Assembly: GCA_004369085.1 (NCBI GenBank)
Contig: ML210188.1
Span: forward strand, 62,001 to 126,000
Origin: Coprinopsis marcescibilis
Lineage: Eukaryota; Basidiomycota; Agaricomycetes; Agaricales; Psathyrellaceae
Direction of reading: 5' to 3'
Length of the DNA: 64,000 bases
Under the pieces are notes generated by a model that searched no databases, was not told where the DNA came from, and saw only the letters and a list, made by a program, of their open reading frames with translations. Shown one piece after another: positions 24,019 to 37,717 of this stretch (positions are counted from its first letter, which is position 1; each line of letters begins with the position of its first letter). The position numbers and the translations under genes were made by a program.

Positions 24019-25065
24019 CGTGTAGCCGCTTCGAACGTATGAAACCTTGTTGTCGTTCCGTTACGATTTGTTCAGAGCTGATGATGGTAGGAAGCAGAGG
24101 AACAAACTTGACGGGAAATTACAATCAACGAGTAAAGGTCCCGCAATATTGCCTAGATCATAGAGATGGCGTGTGGGTTTCAGGGAGCCAATGGAATCCG
24201 CGTAAGCATTTTGACAAGATTCGTGGCCTCAGGAAGTGAGGAGAATAGAGCAAGTGGCCAGATGGCTGTTTCATCGTCGTACACCCCAGAGTATCGTAAA
24301 TTCGTAGCCATAACTCTAGCGCCAAAGATCAAGCAGGTGCCATGTAGGTAGGAGGAGAAGATTGGGACCGCCAGTCTGGGAAAATATTTATTCGCGGGTT
24401 TGGTCATCAACAAAACAAGTCCTTGTAAACTGCCACAGTGCCAGGCTGCAGAGTTGTACTATATTTTAGGTTCGTATCTGCAGTCTCATGTGGCTCACGC
24501 TCGCCCGGCCCAGCTACTCGAGTCAGTGTCAAGTCATTAACAACGAATGGATTGTGCTTACTCTTAGGCGTAACAAAGCTTACTGATACCCACAACCCAG
24601 ACCTCGTGAAGGCACAAAGGTTAGTGACGGCGAGGCAGATTGGTTGCTAAAGACCGCACAACATCAGTCATATCTGCTGGTTCGCTAGAAGCTAAGCCTC
24701 ATTTAAAAGGCTATGGAGCAATACCTCACGCCAGATGTGTGAGGCGAGTACGGTAAGAAGGAGGCTGTGGTTGTTTTGATGAAATCGAATGAACAGGGCC
24801 CTGGTGTTGTTTGGTGGAGGCTCTGGGAGGTGGCCAGTGACAATGGCAATTAGCACGTGGCCTACGTTGGAGGCTGGCCGTCTCTGTCCTGAGCCTCAAC
24901 CGATATGATCAGAATGGATTCGACAGTTGTAATCAAGTATTTAAGCGCTTGAAATGCAGGAGTTTGCAACTTCATTGCAACGACGACACCTACCTTTAAC
25001 CGTTGTGTGGTCTTAGGAGGCCCCGTACAGTGAAAGCGGATTCGCAGCATTCACAACCATAAAGA
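24019..25065. other. Spacer with upstream sequence shared with the second TPR copy
   Basis: The part next to the TPR gene (about 24060-24480) resembles the region upstream of the second TPR copy (about 26735-27840). Shared phrases include AAATTCGTAGCCATA, GATCAAGCAGGTGCCATG and TTGGTCATCAACAAAACAA. The promoter was therefore duplicated with the gene. The remaining 24490-25060 shows no gene. Confidence 0.6.
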
Positions 25066-26694
25066 TTATGTGGGCCCTATTACAGTGTTAGTCCCCGAAG
25101 TCCCCGTCAATCTATCAAGTAACGCAATAGTCTTCTCTAACTGTTTCCCATTCTTCACTGGGTCTGCCGGTACCAGCCTTTTTCCGATTTCCACCGCCTC
25201 TTTTGCAAACAGAACGGCCTCCTTGGTTCGACCAACTGCATCCAGGGCTACTGCATACTGTTTGAAAACCGCCGCGCCTGCGTGGTCAACGGATTGCAGG
25301 TGTACATCCAGCCCCTGCTTGGTGTGCATCGCGTGGAGGAGATGATGCATGTTAATCGCATCATTCGTAGCAATATAGAGTGCCTCGTCGTAGAGCTTGC
25401 ACCCATTGTAGCAATGCATCAATGTGTCAAGGGAGTTGAGGAGGTGGCGTTGCAAACCTAAGTTGGCATCATCGACAACGTCTGGCGAACCAACAATAAG
25501 CCGACGCAAAATGCCCACCGACTCCTGAGCTATTCCGATGGCACCCTTCTTTGCTTCTTCGCTGCTCTCAGCATAGTAGGCTGTGAACCAGGCATTCTCA
25601 TTCAACGCATTGGCCAACTCGCTCTCCATTGTGTTATCACCCCCTGCCACCAGACCGCGGAAGATGGATAAGCCCTCCTCACTCATTTTCACAGCTGCTG
25701 CCTGATCGCCTTCATCGTACAGCAACCCAACAAGGGTTTGTAAGGACGTGGCCAACATGTGTTCGGCATCTCCGGGTTTCTCGGGACTTGGGATTGTCCC
25801 GTTTGATTCTCCGTGTATTGTCTCGTTGACCTGCGTCCCGAGGAGAGTACGATACAGGCCTATTGATTCTTGCAAAAGAGGGATGGCGGATTCTGGGCGA
25901 TTGGAGGACCATAGAACTCCAGCGGTGTTGTAAAGAAAGTCGGCGACCACAAGCTGGCGTAGAGAAGCAATCCCTTCTTCGTTGTATTTCACCGCTTCGT
26001 CGTGTCTGCCCACCTTGAACAGGCATGATGTCAGTTCCATAGTAATACTGAAAACGAATGCGCAGTATTTTAGAGAAGGGGTCGTAGCCACTAGCTGGCG
26101 ATAAAGGAATATTGCTTCTTGAAAGCATGGTATCGCGCGCTCGTTGGACGACGGTGATGCTCGGAGTAGCTAGCCCACAAAGTGAAGAGACTCTGCGAGC
26201 TCTGGGGTGTGTTTGCCCGGGTTGCTTTCTACCAAGGGACGAATGGTGGTGATGTACCTTTGACGGACCTCGATGGCATCCTCATCCTTTCCTGCCTTGG
26301 AGAGGAATATCGAGAGGCTGCGAAGCGCTGTCCACTGACGAGTCATAAGATTGGCTTCATTGTCTCCGCCAGAGGACGATAGTTGATGATAGATTCTGAA
26401 TGCCTCGCGGATGAGTGAGCAGGCAAGACTGTGGGCATTGTGTGTCTTGCTGAGATGTACGCCCAGATTGTGAAGCGAGTCCCCGAGCCTAATCCCTTCC
26501 TGCTTTGGGCGAAGCCCTGCGTGACGGCGGAGACTCTCTGTTGCATCCAGTTGTTCGCGCAGCTTCGAGTCTGGCATGCCGTAACAAAGTGCATGTACCT
26601 CTTGCAGGGCGGCTATGAGACTCTCCGACTGGGCAAGTTTGAGCTCGAAATTGGACTCCTCGTCATGGAACCAGTTGAAAATCGCATGAAACAT
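25066..26694 (-). pseudogene. Shortened TPR paralogue interrupted by one in-frame TAG
   Basis: Tandem copy of the TPR gene at 22072-23991, starting MFHAIFNWFHDEES and ending LDRLTGTSGTNTV. One frame runs the whole length except for a TAG at 26170-26172, after SLHFVG, where the intact copy reads SLHFVGSLFQ. Two in-frame losses are visible relative to the intact copy: about 10 residues (after LRQLVV) and about 80 residues, or two TPR units (before SPEK). The absence of frameshifts suggests recent inactivation, stop-codon readthrough or a sequencing error at one base. Expression of a 174-aa N-terminal fragment is also possible. Confidence 0.75.
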
Positions 26695-28154
26695 CTGGAA
26701 GAATAGCTTGGGTGCTGGAATCCCGTCCAGGACTGATGATGTTAGGAAACAACCCTGAGTGGGAAACCCGCATCAACGACAAAAGGCACCGCAATATATC
26801 ACCAAGCTGCAGAACCAAGGGGAGACCGTCCGACAAATTCCGGTTATCGACTACCCCCGTCATCCAACTTCCGAGAGTTCGGGAGTCCCATCAGGTTTTG
26901 CAAAACTCCGACGGCCATCACAATAGGGCCGTGTCTGTCTGCCCCTGTCTGCGCCTTCATTTGCTAACGCTTCTAGTCAGCCTTCCCACAAGAGGTCAAA
27001 GCTTTGACTTATAATGTCAGGATAATGTATATATTCTTGCGAACTACGTTTATGCCGTGTCTATGCGAGCACTGCCGAGATTGACCATCGAGCGGCCATC
27101 GAGTGGCTCCTTGTTATGGAAGTGGGACCCCGTGAGCAGAAATCACTGGATGACCCTAGTACAGCAATTCTCGGAATTTTCCGATGGCCTCCCCTTGTGC
27201 AGAACTGCAGGTTACGGCCAACCGAGCTCGTAAGACTTGTGCACCAACATTTATGTGGCTATACTTGCCCCTACAGTAGCAACCAGCTGGGTTAGGAACG
27301 AAAGATGAACTTAAATGAGAACGGCGACAATTGAAGTGTTGAACCAAGAGGGCCATAGATCTATGGGCTCTCGAGTCTCGCGAGCCATCCGATTCCTATA
27401 TGCGCGAGCACTTTCTCGATTTGTTGAACGAAATAAATTGTATCGCCTTTCTGGCCTCTGAACTCCACAAGAGTTGAGCTCTTTGTCTTACTGGAGCTTG
27501 CTTGTCGGATATTCGCGGCCTCAGGATGATTGGAAGTGGGGGAATCATATAACCGGTCAAGAACTGGAACCAGCGATCAGGCATAGCAAGAAAGTTGAAA
27601 TATTTTGGTTTGCACTCAATGCTTATCTCGTCGTCGTATAATCCAGACCATTCGCTGCTCGCAGTCCATATTGAAATTCGTAGCCATAGCGCTAGAGATC
27701 AAGCAGGTGCCATGGGGCAGGAGGAAGGATCAGTGGCAAGGGCAGTCCGGAAAAGTACTCTTATTCTCACGAGGGACCCGGTGAGGGCCGCAGGGCGAGC
27801 GTTGGTCATCAACAAAACAAATCCTTGTAATCTGCATCGCCCTCGACTCGCATTTTTTCTACTTCAAAGTCATTTTTCTATTCAAGTCCGTACCCGCAGT
27901 CTCGACCGGCTTTTTGGACGACTTCAGGGGCCATTTGTGGCTTTGAACGACAAAAATCGACCCAGCACAGCCCATTCATCGAGTCACACCACCTGCGCTA
28001 AAAATTCAGGCCCCTTTTGCGCCTTTTGTTCTTTCGACGACGAAGCATATCCCTTGAAGACTTGTTTTACGGCTGCTCGCTCATCATAGCACCATCGTCA
28101 AGTGCCGTATAGCCCAATTTTACCCAGCGGACGACCCTTAGCCAGAACATAAGA
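26695..28154. other. Divergent intergenic region between TPR copy and PP1
   Basis: The left part (to about 27850) is the duplicated upstream region of the TPR gene, longer here than in the other copy. The right part is the promoter and leader of the PP1 gene. The 164-codon plus-strand frame at 27595-28089 overlaps the duplicated promoter, has no ATG-linked features and is not conserved in the other copy, so it is not a gene. Confidence 0.5.
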
Positions 28155-29821
<1,667 letters not shown>

Positions 29822-32800
29822 TCAATGAATCAACCCCGCCCTTCTCAGGGCAGAGAGGAAGGGATGGACGCGGACACGACAGTCGGAGGTGATACCAGCC
29901 GTTGTAAAGAGCAAAGTCGGTGCAGGACGTGCAAAGGCAGAGAGACAGTGACATCATTCAGGGGCGACCTTGCCACCTATTCCTTCATTTCCTTAATCTT
30001 CCCTCCTTTTATTATTTGCGTTTGTTTTATTCTATTTTATTATATTCTCTCCTTGAACAACTGGCCGCTTTTTGTTTGTCGGGTCTCTGGGTATTGGCAT
30101 GTGTGTATGTGTGTCCCTATCTCTTCCCTTTATTTTTCTTCGCCGTTCCTTTAATCGCGTTTCAAGGTTGGGCTTCTTACCGTGTGCCGTTTTGTCATCG
30201 TCATCCCTGGGCCTCATGCGCCCTATGACAATCCACTCTCTTTGCATCTCTCGTGGATACGCCCATCATTTTAAGGTATCGCACACGTATGTATTCAGCC
30301 TGCCACCGCCGACCCCCTTTCTTTCTTTGTTGCGTTTTAATCTCGCGGAAATGCTCACGGCGACTCCTCCGACTCTCCTCCTTATAAGGGATTTGTTGGC
30401 TTCCATTCCATTCTCTTATTCCATTATCCATCTATTGCCGACCTTGCTACTACCTTACACCTTACTTTCGCATATACGATCGATCATCATCCGTCGTCTA
30501 CTCCGTTTATTTCTCTTTTGTCTCCCATTTCTGAAGTATTACATTTGATAACCCCTTTATTTATTCACGTACCTTTCTTCTCTTACCCTGTCTGTCCCTG
30601 ATCTCTGCAGGTCTGCGAGTTCGTCCTTATCCTCCTCCTCCTAGAACTTGAAGTCTATGTAGCTGTTCCAAGTCCGCGTGTCTCGTCGTTGGTTCAACTG
30701 TGCACTGCAACATGCCTTCTGGTATGTGCAGCGTAGAGCATGGTCTATTCTACGTACCATTGGTAGTATGCGTTCATTAACATTGTATTTTTGGATGTAT
30801 TAGTAACGAGTCCCTCACCTTTTCCGCTCTTATTCATTCTTTGCGGTAGAAATTAACATCCGCAATTAATACCAGCCGGTATGTCGGATAGTAATATATT
30901 ACACGCATCCATCCAAACTTTCCGCTGTATTCGAGGCCAGAGGCATAGTTCGATTAGTCCGCAATCATGCCAATTTTGCCGGCGCCTGCTGGGAATCAGT
31001 GTGTTGCCAACAAACAATTGAAAGTCGGAGTGGTTCGACGTCACTTTCGGTTCAGCCAATACGGCTGTGTTTGAACGAAGCCAAATGATTTTCTTCAAAA
31101 CCTGATCGTATGGCCTCGATTCTCTTGTGACTAGTACTGATCGAAACTTGAAAGACACCTCGTTGAAGTGGACTTGAATTTCAGAGCACTTTCATTAAAG
31201 GAGTTCTCGGATCTACTGACGGAGGGAAAACCCACGTTAGTTGGACCGGTGACCACTCATTTGATGATCTAATGCGTTCGTGGATGCTTCTAACCTACAT
31301 AGATCTTTATCTCTGCCAGTGGAAATAATGTATTCCCGCGCGGTCCCTGAATATGTAGATGGAAGATGTAGTCTTCAGATGCGTACAGATTACATGAGCG
31401 TAATTGATAGTGGCTCGGAGGCGCTGTCTTATATATGATAGAAGAGTAGGCACACTGGTATCGATTTCTTGATGTCCTCCTCTGCCTCACCTCTGACTTG
31501 ATTGAAACCCTCTCTCTCACTCTCCCTTCAATAAGCCTCAAACTCTATAATTATGTGCCGTAAACGCATGTACTTGACACCTCTGAAGCTAAGTATAATG
31601 AGGTCCTGACTTCCCACAGCATCATTCGCAATTACGCTTGCCAGCACAGTAACCAAATAGTAGGAAAGCCCTTCCTAGATATGCGTCGGACTGGCCTAAC
31701 ACACCACGAGTCAACAGCATGAAATGGTACATTGTTCTATGCAATATTTTACTGCATTAATTTGTTAGCCGTTATTTACTGTGTAGGTATCGTGCAGCAG
31801 TACGCACTGCCGCTATAGCTTTGCCCACCCCCCTACCTGCCAACCCCCCACCTGCCGTGCTACCTGTAGTCAAAGGCAAAGTCTATCGATTTGTCGCGAC
31901 CCTTCCGATTTGCTCAACGCCGCCTAATTCTAACTTCCAGCCGAGGATTTCCACAGACACACAGTACGTGTGCCTCGGCCGAGTAGCTAAGCGATAACCA
32001 TTCAACCTGTTGATCATATATGTTCAGATATAACCTTGCCCTACTACTGCCCTGACTGCTATGCCGCCGCCACTGCACTCGAACTTTTAACCGACTTGCC
32101 GTTCTTCAACTGGAATGAACATCCCCAGTATTGATTTGACTTACGTACGTACTACGTGAGCGTCTGCCCATTCCCTATTAATAGTACATACATTACTACG
32201 GGCGCAATACTCTACGTACTTGTATCCTACTATATCTAAGTGCACCGATTTGTATAAAATAACATTTATGCCTGGATACCATTCATCCGGAGAAATAGGA
32301 TGCCTGATGAATACCAGCCACGAACTTGAATACAAACTTGAATAAGTACAAACACAGTAGTAGCAGACATTCTTGGACAATGGAGTTTGATAGGGCGCCT
32401 TCACTTCGCGCTTCGCGGCAAAGCTAGCTCAGCGCTCAGCCTCAGCCTGGGATGCAAATGATGGGATCCTGCCCCGGATGGCGAGCTTCTTACAGTAGGT
32501 TTTGAGTAATACATTCACCAAGAGGAGTGGCCACGAGCTGCGGTTGCGTACTTGTTACACTTGATAAACGTACAGTAATACGGCCTGAATACGCCGCGTT
32601 ATGCTCGGTCAGTGCCTTCGCTGTGCTGACTCATTGCATCTTTTTCGAGAGAAAACTGCCAAGTTGATGTGTCAAGGCACCCACTGCCAGTTTGACCTAT
32701 GATTTAGCAAAAGTGGAGTCATAATCTATCCGCAGGTTTAAGCGCCCGAGGTTCTGTGCTGCGCCCAAATGCGGACCAGAAGGAATCCGAGCGGTGACGG

Positions 32801-32829
32801 CTCTGGAGTTCTGCGAAACCCCTTTGACG
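29822..32829. other. Long intergenic region, no gene seen
   Basis: About 3 kb. The first 700 bases are T/C-rich and look like a long 3' UTR of PP1. The remainder is AT-rich with scattered stops. A 101-codon minus-strand frame (30853-31158) has mixed composition but no start context, splice partner or family resemblance. I see no RNA gene, transposon ends or long repeats here. Confidence 0.4.
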
Positions 32830-32837
32830 TATATATA
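32830..32837 (+). promoter_or_regulatory. TATA box of the SDR gene
   Basis: TATATATA lies about 150 bp upstream of the ATG at 32984, in a plausible promoter position. Confidence 0.4.
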
Positions 32838-32983
32838 GTCCGATCACTGTCCGCAGCTAGCTCCACGTTTCGCATAAATGCTCAGGCTAGTCGCGCTGGT
32901 GCGTTCGCGAAGCTTTCTAACCCGAACCACATCACTGTCAGGCATTATCCGATTATCCTCGAGAACTCGAATCGCAAACTGAG

Positions 32984-34274
32984 ATGCAGCCAACACTCGT
33001 TTACCACTATCGCGCTCACAGCAACCATCCCCCGGTCGTTACGGCAGACCTCTCTGGCAAGACGGTGGTTGTCACTGGAGGCAACTCAGGCATTGGCCTC
33101 CATACTGCGAAGCATTTTGCGACCATGAACCCCGGCAAACTCATCATTGCATGCAGGAGTGAGGAAAAAGGTCGTGCAGCAGCAGCAGGTACGTAGTATC
33201 ATCATTGATCTCAAATGCTGGGGAATTGGCTCACAGTTTTTAGAGATTCAGCAGGAGACTGGCTTTGAAAGAACAGAAGTTCGGATTCTGGACTTGGCCA
33301 AATTCTCGTCTGTACGAGAGTTCGCGGACAAGTTTGAGAAAGAAGAAGAAAGGCTTGATATCCTTGTGGCAAACGCTGGTGTAGCCCTCTTCGACCGTCG
33401 CATCACCGCTGATGGATGGGAGGAAACGTATGTTAACCTCATCTAACGTTATTTTCAACCGTTTAACGCGTTTGCGTACTTGCAGACTTCAAGTGAATGC
33501 CCTGTCGACCTTGCTCAACTGCATTACCTTGCTACCAGTCATGATAAAGACGTATCAGAGCAATCCAGGCGTGCACCCTCGAATAATTACCGTGACCAGC
33601 ACAACGCACTACGATGTTCGGCTGGACAATGAGATTGTGGACTCCCCCAATCCACTGCGGACCCTAAGTGAAGCGGAGTAGGTGGAACAGTGTTTGACTC
33701 GTGCGAAACAGGCCCTAATAAGCGCTCGTTTAGGTCTATCAACATGACACAACGTTACAGCGAGAGTAAACGTGAGCGCCCCTACCCATATACGACTCCA
33801 GGGTCATATTTACACACCATTAGTCTTCGCGATTTTCATCGCTCGCTCTCTCGCCAACGTTTTGGAAAAGACCCCGATTATTGCGACCTCTGTCGACCCA
33901 GGCTTTTGCTCAGGCTCTGACATCTTCCGAGAGTACAACGCCGTTGCGCGATTTTTCATGAGGCTTATGTCTTTCGTAATTGGGCATACATCCGAGCAAG
34001 GAAGCCGTCGCCTTGTGTGGGCTGCACTTCAGGAGGATACAGACTCCCTTAGGGGAGGATTCGTGGGGCCAGTGAAAGTCGTCGAACCCAGTGACTATGC
34101 GGTCAGTGAAGAAGGTGTCCGGGCGCAGGCAAGACTTTGGGTAAGAAATTTTGCGGTGTATAAGCGTTGACGGGCTAAACCCTACCATTACAGGAAAACT
34201 TTATCGAGGAACTTTCGAAGGTCGATCCCAAGATTCCCGAGATTCTGAAGAGTGTGAAGGTGGCTAGCCAATAG
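32984..34274 (+). CDS. Short-chain dehydrogenase/reductase (SDR)
   Basis: NAD(P)-dependent oxidoreductase with a Rossmann fold, of the retinol dehydrogenase/WWOX-like group. Six exons (32984-33188, 33244-33427, 33486-33677, 33734-33771, 33824-34140, 34194-34274) yield 338 aa. Visible are the cofactor motif TGGNSGIG (TGxxxGxG), the CRSE segment after beta2, the LDLAKFSSV stretch, the NAG motif in LVANAGVA, the catalytic Ser in VTSTTHY, and YSESK with the active Tyr and Lys. The short 38-nt exon ends exactly within YSESK and continues LFAIFIARSLA, which supports the splice choice. No membrane anchor is evident. The substrate cannot be told; there is no surrounding biosynthetic cluster. Confidence 0.9.
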
Positions 34275-34724
34275 GTTACTGTCGTTGTTATTTTGTATGA
34301 TGTTTCAAGGGCCTTTGGCCTCTATCTAGTCGATGTAAACCGTTCAGTAACTACTTATATCTGTCTGGTTTTTACGTATGTAATTCAAAATTCTGACACT
34401 GACTATCCACTTATGATCTTGCTAATGACCGTTGAGCGTGGCGGATGTGCGGTCCAGCAGGTACTGCACAGTACGGCAATTCTGAGAGTTTGATGGCGTT
34501 CACATTTGAGTGAATGTCTCGAATCCATGAAGGGGCCTTTTTGTTATCTTTCTTCTTAGAGAATTAAGGCGAATTCATCTCAGAAGCGCTCAGGCGAACG
34601 GCACACAAAGAAACACCATCCACAGGACGGGACCAACTATTATATTCTTCTCGCACATTATGTCTATTTTACATCCGAGTCATTGTTTCCTGAATCTGGC
34701 GGTTACGACTCGCGGTAAAACCTA
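34275..34724. other. Convergent intergenic region, no gene seen
   Basis: 3' flanks of the SDR gene and of the minus-strand NACHT gene. Nothing else was recognised. Confidence 0.4.
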
Positions 34725-37342
34725 CTAGTGTAATTCACCTGTATCAATCAATGTCATCAAAGCTTTGGGGTCCCGTCGAAGTGCGTCGTAGAGGCTTCTC
34801 GCTGGAGATGCAAGGATTCGTGGTCGTCTGCGCTCAAGGAAATCGAGGAGAGCAAGCGCCATCTCCGTATTTCCGCAGAATATGGATCGTATTACGGCCT
34901 GCTGGCACCAGTCGAAAGGGTTGAAATAATTGTCGGGTGGCAGCCCTTCTTCGGTGGGATCGTGTTCGAGTTCCCATTGTTTGCAGTGCTCGTGAAAGTC
35001 TTCCAGCTCGGGCAGGATGACCTCGGGAGATTTGACAAGTGGGAGCATGGCTGAAACGGCCCTGTAAGTTAGCGACGTAATACAGCACGGTAAGAATAAA
35101 TCTACTCGTGGCTTAAGATTTAGTGAGACGCACCACACAATATTTGCCCTAAGGTCCATACTCGAGTCCTTGAATGGAGATAACGATGGGAGATCTCGAA
35201 GGCATGCCTGCGCCAGCCCAGTGATTTGACCATCGGAAATCAGATTCCACCCAGCATTCTGCGACCGACTAGGGGTGGCCAAGAATTGAATAATGTCAGG
35301 GTGAAGAGACATAAGGATGCACAACGCCATAGTCGCTTCCCAGTGATCATTCGGTCCATTGCGGGGGTGTACAAACATCATCGATCGGTGTTTATCAAGA
35401 ATATTATCGAACGCGGCGGAAATGGATGTTCCCTCGAAGTAGATTGTGGGAAAAGCGAAGTTGACCTTGAAGCTGTCCGCTGACGACCAAAACTGAAGGA
35501 CAGATTCCACGAAACGTCCAAAGAATTGCCGATTTGGAAGCGAGTTCAACGCATCGAGGACCCACTTGTCGTATGAGGCTTGTATATGCAATATGCATTT
35601 CTTGAGCTTGTGGAGGCCGACATTGAGCTCGATTTGGCCAGCAGGTGCCATTAAGGGGCCCAACAAGAACATATCCAGGGTGGAATTGGTAACATCAGTT
35701 GGGTCGTGTGCGGGAAATATGCATTGTAGCAGTGCATCAAGAGTCCCCTGTTGGCCTTCAAACTGGCGACCATGGCGCCAAAGCCCAGGCCAGACCTTTG
35801 CTGCGAGTCGCCCACTATCTGTTTGAAGATACATTAGACGGATATAAATCTAACACGCAAATATGACTTACTACTTGCAAGTGCAAGTTCGCCATTTGAC
35901 TGCGTCGAGTCATGGGCCAGCTCTAAAAGGCAGTTGCGGAGCAATAGAGGCCCATATGTACTGTAGGGGTCGGGTGTATAGAAAGAACCCGACCTTGTCG
36001 CAGATTCCATGAATTCGCTGAGCGTCGCATGGTAAAAGGGTGGTCCTTCTCCGGCTGTGCGAACCAAGGAGTGTAAGCCCCGAAGAGCGTACGGCGGCCA
36101 TTTGCAGATCGCTTGACATGCGCCCGTGACATCTATGGAGAATACATCGATCGCTCGGCTACTAAGAACCAGACAACCAAGCACCTCCTTGGTCAACGAG
36201 TGATTTGGGGACTGTTGTAAGATTGTCATGTAGAGGTTGTCCAACATTTCCAACGGGTTGTGGTCTTCCGGAGGACTTGACGAGAGCACTGTCTCGAGAC
36301 GGCCAAGCGAAGAGCTCCATGGGTCACCGATGTAACGAATTACTGTCGCAGCGTATATAAATTGCCCGGATGCTCTCTGGACCAGCTGGTAAATGTCTTT
36401 GTCCGACGGCCATGGTTCAGGAACGTTCACCTTCGACTCGAGCCGTATTCGAGCGAATTCGGAGCGGAGGTATGTCTCGACATCTTCGTCCCTGTCCGAG
36501 CTTTTGTACAGGTCGTAATGTTCGGTGCAGGTGCGCAGTGCTGCGAGGTTCTGGAATCCATCTTGAATCCAACTTTCAGGTCGACTGACGATGAGGATGA
36601 TGAGAGGGAGATTTGCCGCTTGGATGGTTTCCATGAGTCTCAAAACGACCATCTGTTCCGTCGCTGGGTCGGAATTCTCTGGTCCAAGGCACTCGTCGAG
36701 GCCGTCCAGAATCACCAGATGGTCCTCGTCTGGTGGGGGTATCTTCCTCATAGGCTCGATAATCAACTTCTTCAGTTGGATGTGAAGTGCTTTTTTGAGG
36801 ATGGTAGGGGTAGATCGGATGGCTTCTTCAACGTGGGGTCGAACGCCGGGGATTGTTTCGCAGATCTGGAGCGCTAGCGATGCCACCAGTCTTGCCGCCC
36901 GATTTCGCTGGGGGTCGAGGCGATTGAAGAAGAATGCGGCGGCTAGGATGTCCAGTTCTTCGCATTGCTCCGCGATTGTCTGTGCGATTGCACTCTTGCC
37001 CATCCCTGCAGGACCATAAAGCCACATAATCGACTTGGCCCGCTCTGCACGGCGCTGCTGAATCCAGCCAATGAGGAGAGCTAGAACCCGTTTCCTCGTT
37101 TCAACATGACATTTAGGAGGTGGCCAGCGTTCGTCCGAGTCGTGAGCAGCACCACTGGCGGCACTCTCCTGCAAATACATCAAGGCTGTTCAGATATCTA
37201 CGGTTAGTTACCGAAGGTAACCTGTCATTTTGGGCTCAATTAACGCACGTCCTAGGCCATTCGGTGTGGTCGTAAACGTCGAGAAATCGTTGAAGACTCC
37301 ATTGCCAATAGTAAAGTTTTGCGATTGCTGAAAGAATGGCAT
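34725..37342 (-). CDS. NACHT-type NTPase (NLR-like), copy 1
   Basis: NACHT proteins are STAND NTPases that act as molecular switches, in fungi often in non-self recognition. Exon 1 (37249-37342) encodes MPFFQQSQNFTIGNGVFNDF and a few more residues; a 63-bp intron (37186-37248) follows. The main exon has the Walker A motif GPAGMGKSAIAQ, Walker B LVILDGLDEC, a sensor-like IVSRPESW, and helical segments with NPLEMLDNLYMTILQQSPNH. A C-terminal region of about 350 residues starts after an intron near 35830-35875 and holds no WD40, ankyrin or TPR repeats that I can recognise. Total length is about 880 aa. The sequence is very close to copy 2 at 37718-40329, so tandem duplication is likely. No stops or frameshifts are seen. 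Confidence 0.85.
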
Positions 37343-37717
37343 AGTAATAGTTTTCTGGCTTTGCACTGTCTGCGGCTTTGATCGCTACGTAATCGGGGAG
37401 TCTTCCTTCGTTGTAGCACCACTGCCAAGTGTAGCAGTCCAGAAGCATACAGTGGTACACGGTCCTGGGGATCGTGGTAGTTGTGAGGCAACAGTTGTAC
37501 AGCCAACTTCGTACCACTGGAGCATCGCAGCATCACTAACAATGCCTAACGTGATGAGAATTTATTATTACTACTATCAAGTGCTCGGTACTAGTACATA
37601 GTTGTGTGGGGTTGTTTTATTCTTCATGGTTATGAATATGAAGGGATTCCTATATTCGACATACCTTTAAATCTTTCTGCAAACTGACTCCGGCTACAAA
37701 TCAGGGGGAGATCGCAA
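37343..37717. other. Spacer between tandem NACHT genes
   Basis: Short promoter region of NACHT copy 1 and 3' end of copy 2. No extra gene was recognised. Confidence 0.4.

Noticed and set aside
27595..28089. 164-codon plus-strand frame
   Set aside because: Overlaps the duplicated upstream region of the TPR copy and is not open in the other copy.
30072..30548. 158-codon plus-strand frame with hydrophobic runs
   Set aside because: T/C-rich 3' UTR-like DNA downstream of PP1; no splice partner or start context.
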